Positions 7,568 to 10,625 of a stretch of 10,625 nt of DNA are shown here, piece after piece. How positions within the stretch are numbered: the first letter of the stretch is position 1; every line of letters starts with the position of its first letter. The notes under the pieces are model-generated. The model worked only from the letters and a program-made list of their open reading frames with translations. It made no database searches and had not been told where the DNA came from. The DNA lies in assembly GCA_003242495.1 (NCBI GenBank), contig QGUO01000088.1:1-10625 (forward strand), given 5' to 3'. The translations under genes were made by a program, and so were the position numbers. The DNA is from Pseudomonadota bacterium (GTDB taxonomy: Bacteria; Pseudomonadota; Gammaproteobacteria; Steroidobacterales; Steroidobacteraceae).

Positions 7568-8106
7568 GCCGCTGCCTCCCCGGCGACTTCCGGTCGACCG
7601 AGCAGCGTCGCGGCGCCGAGCAGCCGTACCGCTTCGTCGAAATTCTGTGAGGTCCCGAGCCACTCCACCGGCCGCTGCTCATGCTCGCGGCGTTTGACGA
7701 ATGCGCAAAGCAGCTGCAGTGCCGCCGTGTCGATGCGCTCGACCGCGCGCGCGTCCACGGCGGCGTGGGTTTCGCGGGCGGCCGTGCAGAGCTCGACCTT
7801 CAGCGCGGCGGCCTCGCGCACGGTGCAGCTCGAGGGCAGGACCACGACATGCGCCGTCGGCTCCGGCGTCTCCGTAGAGGCTGCCTGGTCGGTTGCGGCC
7901 GCCTGTTCGGCAGGCGCCTCCCCGGCCACCGACGCGCCCGCTCCGCCTTCGCCGGTTGCGACCGCTGCCTCGGCAGGCGCCTGCCCAGCGGTTTCCGTGG
8001 AAGTGTCCATCTGCTCGGCCTCGGCGGACGCGGCGGCAGGCGTCTCCTCGGACGGCGCCGAGCGCCGTGCGCGACGGGAAGAACGTTTGGTGGTTTGCTT
8101 CTTCAT
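7564..8106 (-). CDS. STAS-domain protein with basic N-terminus and low-complexity linker, first gene of the chemotaxis operon
   Basis: The 180-residue product has three parts: a strongly basic start (MKKQTTKRSSRRARR, residues 1-15); an Ala/Glu/Thr/Gly-rich region (about 18-84) that should be disordered and holds a duplicated 21-residue unit; and a STAS domain (about 85-172). The STAS signature is RIDTAALQLL (124-133), with T127 where anti-sigma-factor antagonists carry the phosphorylated serine. STAS proteins preceding cheY-cheA occur in several gammaproteobacterial chemotaxis operons, but I know of no settled function; a role in array assembly or in a phospho-switch is conjecture. No transmembrane segment is seen. 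The start is uncertain: ATG 8106 is the first in frame downstream of the FliA promoter but has no ribosome site, while ATG 8010 has GAGG 8 nt upstream and would remove the basic tail. The gene ends in a 4-nt overlap with cheY. Confidence 0.85.
   Translation of the reverse strand: MKKQTTKRSSRRARRSAPSEETPAAASAEAEQMDTSTETAGQAPAEAAVATGEGGAGASVAGEAPAEQAAATDQAASTETPEPTAHVVVLPSSCTVREAAALKVELCTAARETHAAVDARAVERIDTAALQLLCAFVKRREHEQRPVEWLGTSQNFDEAVRLLGAATLLGRPEVAGEAAA
7891..7982 (-). repeat. In-frame 63-bp duplication in the STAS linker
   Basis: Two 29-bp copies (7891-7919 and 7954-7982) match at 24 positions and lie 63 bp, or 21 codons, apart. They encode the related peptides AGQAPAEAAVAT and AGEAPAEQAAAT. 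The repeat lies wholly within the predicted disordered linker and keeps frame, consistent with a tandem duplication that has since diverged. Confidence 0.6.
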
Positions 8107-8124
8107 GGGAAAGCGAAAGCGGAT

Positions 8125-8167
8125 CGAGTGCCGGGACTCGCGGCGCAAATTCAGAGAACCGCTTCTC
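8125..8167 (-). other. Two small hairpins in the leader of the chemotaxis operon
   Basis: Between the FliA -10 and ATG 8106 the minus strand holds GAGAA-GCGG-TTCTC (8167-8154) and CGAGT-CCCGGC-ACTCG (8140-8125), both perfect 5-bp stems. The first would sit at the extreme 5' end of the transcript. The leader shows no ribosome site. Stems this short may be chance. Confidence 0.3.
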
Positions 8168-8194
8168 CTATCGGCACTTGGAGCACCACCTTTA
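8168..8194 (-). promoter_or_regulatory. Sigma-28 (FliA) promoter of the chemotaxis operon
   Basis: The minus strand reads TAAA (8194-8191), a 15-nt spacer, then GCCGATAG (8175-8168). The flagellar sigma-28 consensus is TAAA-N15-GCCGATAA, so only the last -10 base differs and the spacing is exact. Transcription should begin near 8160 and run through STAS, cheY, cheA and beyond. This ties expression to late flagellar assembly, when FlgM is exported, as is known for many chemotaxis operons. It also rules out the upstream GTG at 8217 as start of the STAS gene. Confidence 0.88.
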
Positions 8195-8316
8195 GCTGAA
8201 CTGCGAATAATGAGCACTAAGTGGCAAAACTGCGTTGTCGCCGCGGTCGCGCCCGGCCGGCGGCATGGCCAGGCTGCGAGATTCCCTCAAGCTCGGCGCC
8301 ATTCTGCCGTTAAAGA

Positions 8317-8332
8317 AGTGACACAGTTCACA
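8317..8332 (+). promoter_or_regulatory. CRP/Vfr/Clp-like palindrome ahead of fliK
   Basis: AGTGA-CACAGT-TCACA matches the CRP-family core TGTGA-N6-TCACA at 9 of 10 positions. It is 26 nt upstream of the fliK ATG and runs directly into AAGGGAG (8332-8338). A related and perfect site occupies the same kind of position before the DUF2802 gene. A single match at this level could be chance in 10 kb; the shared context makes it more credible. Confidence 0.35.
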
Positions 8333-8358
8333 AGGGAGCCCCTGGCTCGGACTGCCTC

Positions 8359-9546
8359 ATGCGCGTCGATTTGGTCAGCATTCGCGGCGCCGGCGTGGCC
8401 GGCCCGAGCCCCGGTCTGCTTTCGCAATGGCGCGTCGGCGCCATTCTGCAGGCGGTGGCCGTGCGCGATGCGCCGAGCGGTCGGCTGTGGCTGAACATCG
8501 GCGATACGCTGTATCCCGCCCGCATCGCCTCCGGTGACCAAAGCGGCCCCGCGCACGGCGAAAGACTGCAGCTGCGCGTGCTGCGCAACAGCCCCGTGCT
8601 CGCGCTCGAGACCATCGAGACCGAAGCCTCCCCGGCGCGCGATATCGCCGCCGATGCCCTGCGCCGCCATGTACCGCGGCAATTGAGCCCCACGCTGCTG
8701 CTGGCCAACCTGGCCTGGCTGGCCCGCAACGGTGCCGGCATCGAGGCGCTGCCGCGCGATGTGATGCACGCCGCGGCCAGACTGTGGCAGGCGCTGCCGC
8801 AGGCGGCGACGCTCACCGATCCCGATGGTCTCAAGGCTGCCGTGGAGCGCTCCGGCACCTTTCTCGAGCATCGGCTCAGCGGCAGCAGCGGCGCGCCGTC
8901 AGGGGCGTCCATCGCCACCGATCTGAAAGCGCTGCTGCTGAACTTCGCGCGCGTGCTGCGCGCAAGCGGCGCTCGGCCGCTCGCCACGATGGCAGACGCC
9001 AACAGCGCCCCCGTCCCTACGGTGCGCGGCCCGTTGGCCGCGCTGCCTGCCGCCCCGGCGACGCTCTCCGCCATCGACGGCCCGGCGCAGCAATTGAACG
9101 AGCTCGCGCGACAGACCGAAGGCGCCCTCGCGCGGCTCACCACGGTCCAGCTCACGCACACTCCCCAGGAAGGCTCGGCCCAGGCGGCGCTGATCGAGCT
9201 GCCGGTGCGCTACGAGGATCGCACCTCGCTGCTGCGCATGCGCGTCGAGCGCGACGGCGCCGGCGGGCATGCCGAGGCGCAGGAATCGTGGACGCTCGAG
9301 GCCGCCATGGAGCTGGGTGCGGCCGGCGCCCTGCACGCGCGCGTCTCCTTGAGCGGTCATCGTGTCGCCGTGCGCTTGCGCGCCGAATCGGCGGCCGTCG
9401 TCGATGCGCTCAGTGCGCGCAGCGACGAGCTCGAGTCCGTGCTGCGCGCCGCCGGGCTGGAAGTCGAGCGTGTGGTGTGCCTGCACGGCATGCCTGCCGG
9501 CGACGCCAGCGCGCAGCCGGCCCGATTGCTGGACATTCGCGCGTGA
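8359..9546 (+). CDS. fliK: FliK-like flagellar hook-length control protein
   Basis: FliK is exported by the flagellar type III apparatus, measures hook length, and through its C-terminal domain makes FlhB switch from rod-hook to filament substrates. The 395 residues have an N-terminal region (about 20-85, WRVGAILQAVAV... followed by GERLQLRVLR), an Ala-rich, poorly conserved middle, and a C-terminal Flg_hook-type domain (about 275-380): ELPVRYED, then a W-x-LEAAMELGAAGALHARVSLSG strand pair and a helix ending LRAAGLEVERV. It lacks the usual polar Gln/Ser-rich tail after that domain. The ATG at 8359 has no ribosome site at normal distance; AAGGGAG lies 20 nt upstream, and no in-frame alternative start fits it better. 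The immediate partner gene, an FlhB-tail protein, supports the assignment. A divergent FliK paralogue, with canonical fliK elsewhere, is possible. Confidence 0.8.
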   Translation: MRVDLVSIRGAGVAGPSPGLLSQWRVGAILQAVAVRDAPSGRLWLNIGDTLYPARIASGDQSGPAHGERLQLRVLRNSPVLALETIETEASPARDIAADALRRHVPRQLSPTLLLANLAWLARNGAGIEALPRDVMHAAARLWQALPQAATLTDPDGLKAAVERSGTFLEHRLSGSSGAPSGASIATDLKALLLNFARVLRASGARPLATMADANSAPVPTVRGPLAALPAAPATLSAIDGPAQQLNELARQTEGALARLTTVQLTHTPQEGSAQAALIELPVRYEDRTSLLRMRVERDGAGGHAEAQESWTLEAAMELGAAGALHARVSLSGHRVAVRLRAESAAVVDALSARSDELESVLRAAGLEVERVVCLHGMPAGDASAQPARLLDIRA

Positions 9547-9815
9547 GCGAGCGCAGCCATACACCGCTCGCGGTCGCCCTGCACTACACGGGCCAGGGCG
9601 CGCCGCGCGTCGTGGCCAAGGGTGGCGGACCGCTCGCCCAGCGCATCATCGAGACCGCGCGCGAGCATGACGTGCCCCTGGAGGAAGACGCCGCGCTGGC
9701 CGGCGCCCTGGCGCGCCTGGATCTGGGTCAGGAGATCCCGCGCGAGCTGTATGTGGCCGTGGCGCACGTGCTGGCCTTCGCCTGGTCCGTCACCGGCAAA
9801 CGCATGGCGCCCTAG
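9543..9815 (+). CDS. flhX: FlhX-like protein resembling the FlhB cytoplasmic tail (EscU/YscU/HrcU family)
   Basis: FlhB's C-terminal cytoplasmic domain decides which substrates the flagellar export apparatus accepts. This 90-residue protein is a free-standing version: PLAVALHYTGQGAPRVVAKG, then LAQRIIETAREHDVPLEED, a run of small residues, and LDLGQEIPRELYVAVAHVLAF, which follow the FlhB tail in order. At the position of the NPTH autocleavage motif it has SHTP, so it cannot self-cleave in the usual way; it starts about where the cleaved FlhB fragment would. The start is GTG at 9543, overlapping the fliK stop as GTGA with no ribosome site of its own, so translation is probably coupled. In epsilonproteobacteria a protein of this kind (FlhX) can functionally replace the FlhB tail; a comparable role here is inference. 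Confidence 0.88.
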   Translation: MSERSHTPLAVALHYTGQGAPRVVAKGGGPLAQRIIETAREHDVPLEEDAALAGALARLDLGQEIPRELYVAVAHVLAFAWSVTGKRMAP

Positions 9816-9820
9816 GCTGC

Positions 9821-9834
9821 GCGCTGCGGAGCGC
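9821..9834. terminator. Small hairpin after flhX
   Basis: GCGCT-GCGG-AGCGC is a perfect 5-bp stem with a 4-nt loop, 5 nt past the flhX stop. There is no T-run. With the next hairpin it may form a bidirectional stop between the converging units. Confidence 0.25.
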
Positions 9835-9870
9835 CACGGATACGTCGCGTCCTCGAATGCCGCCGCCCTG

Positions 9871-9886
9871 CGCCGGGACGCCGGCG
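9871..9886. terminator. GC-rich hairpin between converging flhX and DUF2802 genes
   Basis: CGCCGG-GACG-CCGGCG is a perfect 6-bp stem with a 4-nt loop, 2 nt beyond the stop of the minus-strand DUF2802 gene and 55 nt past flhX. The position suits a shared transcript end, but no T-tract follows on either strand, so it may act with Rho or only stabilise 3' ends. Confidence 0.4.
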
Positions 9887-9888
9887 AC

Positions 9889-10359
9889 CTAGCCCACCAC
9901 GCTCAGGAGTGAACCGCGCTTGCGGGCCGGTGGCGGGGTGCCGGCCGGTTCGACGCCGGGCGCCCCATGCAACCGCACCAGCAGCTCGGCTTCGTGCCGG
10001 GTCACCCCACACGTCTCGACGAGGGTCTGCACGTCGGCGCCGTGCTTCGCCATGCGGGCGGCAACGTCGTAGCCCCGCTGAGCGGCCGTCACGGCGGCCG
10101 GCGCGCGATGCGCCTCGCTCTGGGCGTGCTCGCTGAGCGCCTCCAGCCGTGCGCTCATCACGGCCACCGTCTCATGCATGCTGCGCAGCTCGCCGAAGGC
10201 GCGCTCGAGCTGCTGGTGCAGCGCGCGCGTATTGCGCTCGTCTTCGCGGCGCCAGCGAGTGAACGCCAGGGCGAACACCCAGAAGGCGCCGATGAGCATC
10301 ACGGCGCGGGCGGCAATCAGCAGCGTATCGAACGAAAGCTGCGGCAACGTCTCGAACAT
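9889..10359 (-). CDS. fipA: DUF2802 single-pass membrane protein, FipA-type polar flagellum factor
   Basis: The 156-residue product has one N-terminal membrane segment (about 11-33, LLIAARAVMLIGAFWVFALAF) followed by RWRRED, implying a cytoplasmic C-terminus. A charged helix with coiled-coil character comes next (about 38-80), then a DUF2802 domain (about 96-132: YDVAARMAKHGADV, CGVTRHEAELLVRLHG) and a Pro/Arg tail. DUF2802 proteins named FipA in Vibrio, Pseudomonas and Shewanella bind FlhF and help place the flagellum at the cell pole; assigning that role here rests on domain layout and the flagellar neighbourhood. The ATG at 10359 has AGGAG (10368-10372) 8 nt upstream, an excellent ribosome site; the longer frame from 10452 has none. 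A perfect CRP-type palindrome overlaps this ribosome site. Confidence 0.85.
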   Translation of the reverse strand: MFETLPQLSFDTLLIAARAVMLIGAFWVFALAFTRWRREDERNTRALHQQLERAFGELRSMHETVAVMSARLEALSEHAQSEAHRAPAAVTAAQRGYDVAARMAKHGADVQTLVETCGVTRHEAELLVRLHGAPGVEPAGTPPPARKRGSLLSVVG

Positions 10360-10371
10360 CACGACGACTCC

Positions 10372-10387
10372 TGTGACGTGGGTCACA
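10372..10387. promoter_or_regulatory. Perfect CRP/Vfr/Clp-type palindrome at the DUF2802 gene start
   Basis: TGTGA-CGTGGG-TCACA matches the CRP-family core TGTGA-N6-TCACA at all ten positions and is symmetric one base further in. It lies 13-28 nt upstream of the DUF2802 ATG and shares one base with its ribosome site. At that position a bound regulator would more likely block the DUF2802 gene than activate it, or could act on a rightward transcript. Confidence 0.5.
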
Positions 10388-10402
10388 TTGATTCCTGCGG
10401 CC

Positions 10403-10417
10403 CCGGCGGAGCGCCGG
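10403..10417. other. GC-rich hairpin in the DUF2802 leader
   Basis: CCGGCG-GAG-CGCCGG is a perfect 6-bp stem with a 3-nt loop, between the CRP-type palindrome and a possible upstream promoter. Four A residues follow on the plus strand, four T residues precede it on the minus strand; neither arrangement is an intrinsic terminator. Confidence 0.3.
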
Positions 10418-10446
10418 AAAACCGACACCCCCTCGGAGGATCTGCA

Positions 10447-10587
10447 ATGCATGAGGCACGAACCGTGCCAGTGTCGATCGGGCCCACGTCACGGCCGCAC
10501 CGCTGCGCCCGCCCCGCCCAGCCGAACAAGCCGAAACAGCTCGACCTCGACGACTCCGTGCATCCCAGCCACGCCGCGGTGACCTGA
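10447..10587 (+). CDS. Possible small protein of 46 residues, unrecognised
   Basis: I do not recognise this ORF. It begins MHEARTVPVSIG, is rich in Pro, Arg, Ala and His, has no membrane segment or signal peptide, and ends HAAVT. In its favour: a GGAGG ribosome site (10435-10439) 7 nt before the ATG, codons with mostly G or C at the third position, and a divergent arrangement with the DUF2802 gene around a CRP-type palindrome. A further ATG follows 5 nt after its stop and reads on past the window edge. Against it: it is short, lacks homologues I can name, and overlaps a possible sigma-54 site on the other strand. Confidence 0.2.
   Translation: MHEARTVPVSIGPTSRPHRCARPAQPNKPKQLDLDDSVHPSHAAVT
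10455..10470 (-). promoter_or_regulatory. Dyad with sigma-54-like -24/-12 spacing upstream of the DUF2802 gene
   Basis: On the minus strand TGGCACGGTTCGTGCC has the full -24 sequence TGGCACG and GC at the correct -12 distance (GG-N10-GC), but the -12 context is GTGCC instead of TTGCA. It is also an inverted repeat (GGCACG-AAC-CGTGCC) and so may instead bind a dimeric regulator. RpoN controls flagellar genes in many polar flagellates. A start near 10444 would give a leader of about 85 nt. Confidence 0.3.
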
Positions 10588-10625
10588 CTGCCATGTCCAC
10601 CTCCCGGCGGTGTGATCCCGGCATC

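Noticed and set aside
7205..7663. CheY with a 32-residue N-terminal extension
   Set aside because: The extension overlaps the STAS coding region, is Arg-rich without receiver features, and the ATG at 7567 has a strong ribosome site.
7564..8217. STAS gene starting at GTG 8217
   Set aside because: That codon lies upstream of the FliA promoter (8168-8194), so it would not be in the main transcript.
8221..8238. Sigma-54-like TGGCAAAACTGCGTTG upstream of fliK
   Set aside because: Spacing between the GG and the TTG element is about two bases too long and the -12 GC is missing.
6677..8494. 605-codon plus-strand ORF spanning cheA, cheY and STAS antisense
   Set aside because: Crosses three recognised genes, the FliA promoter and the fliK start, with Ser/Arg/Ala-rich nonsense sequence and no family resemblance.
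9889..10452. DUF2802 protein starting at ATG 10452
   Set aside because: No ribosome site, and the extra residues precede the normal short cytoplasmic N-terminus; ATG 10359 has AGGAG at 8 nt.
10172..10581. Minus-strand frame with GGGAGG before an ATG near 10581
   Set aside because: The frame continues through the DUF2802 gene in the wrong phase and yields Arg-rich sequence without domain character.

Overview
The window is GC-rich, tightly packed bacterial DNA carrying a flagellar chemotaxis operon and, beside it, two small flagellar units. The gene content fits a polarly flagellated gammaproteobacterium: the order STAS-cheY-cheA-mcp-cheW-cheR-cheD-cheB, a fliK plus flhB-tail pair, and a DUF2802 (FipA-type) membrane protein. 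Xanthomonadales- or Nevskiales-like relatives are plausible, but the genus is not determined by what I can see.

Minus strand, read from 8194 down to 1: a near-perfect flagellar sigma-28 (FliA) promoter at 8168-8194 precedes a STAS-domain protein, then cheY, cheA, a transmembrane methyl-accepting receptor, cheW, cheR, cheD and the first two thirds of cheB, which runs off the left edge. The junctions STAS/cheY (4-nt overlap), cheY/cheA (4-nt gap), cheW/cheR (17-nt gap) and cheR/cheD (11-nt overlap) imply co-transcription and translational coupling. Longer gaps follow mcp (226 nt, with a hairpin and a possible second FliA promoter) and cheD (201 nt). The set is a full excitation and adaptation circuit: receptor and CheW control CheA, CheA phosphorylates CheY and CheB, and CheR, CheB and CheD modify the receptor. 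The receptor ends in VWQEF, a CheR/CheB docking pentapeptide, and the operon's CheR has the E. coli-like beta-subdomain that reads such tails. No cheZ is present in the window.

Plus strand, 8359-9815: a FliK-like hook-length protein overlaps by 4 nt a 90-residue protein that resembles the cytoplasmic tail of FlhB without its self-cleavage motif. Together they look like a substrate-specificity-switch module for the flagellar export apparatus.

Minus strand, 9889-10359: a single-span membrane protein with a DUF2802 domain, the FipA family linked to polar flagellum placement through FlhF. It converges on the fliK-flhX unit across a 73-nt gap containing two GC-rich hairpins. Its start is overlapped by a perfect TGTGA-N6-TCACA palindrome (CRP/Vfr/Clp type); a nearly perfect second copy lies just ahead of fliK. 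The last 180 bases hold only a weakly supported 46-codon ORF. No tRNA, rRNA, mobile element or CRISPR array is seen. Nothing here is an obviously new system; the most interesting leads are the regulatory sites and the unusual STAS protein.
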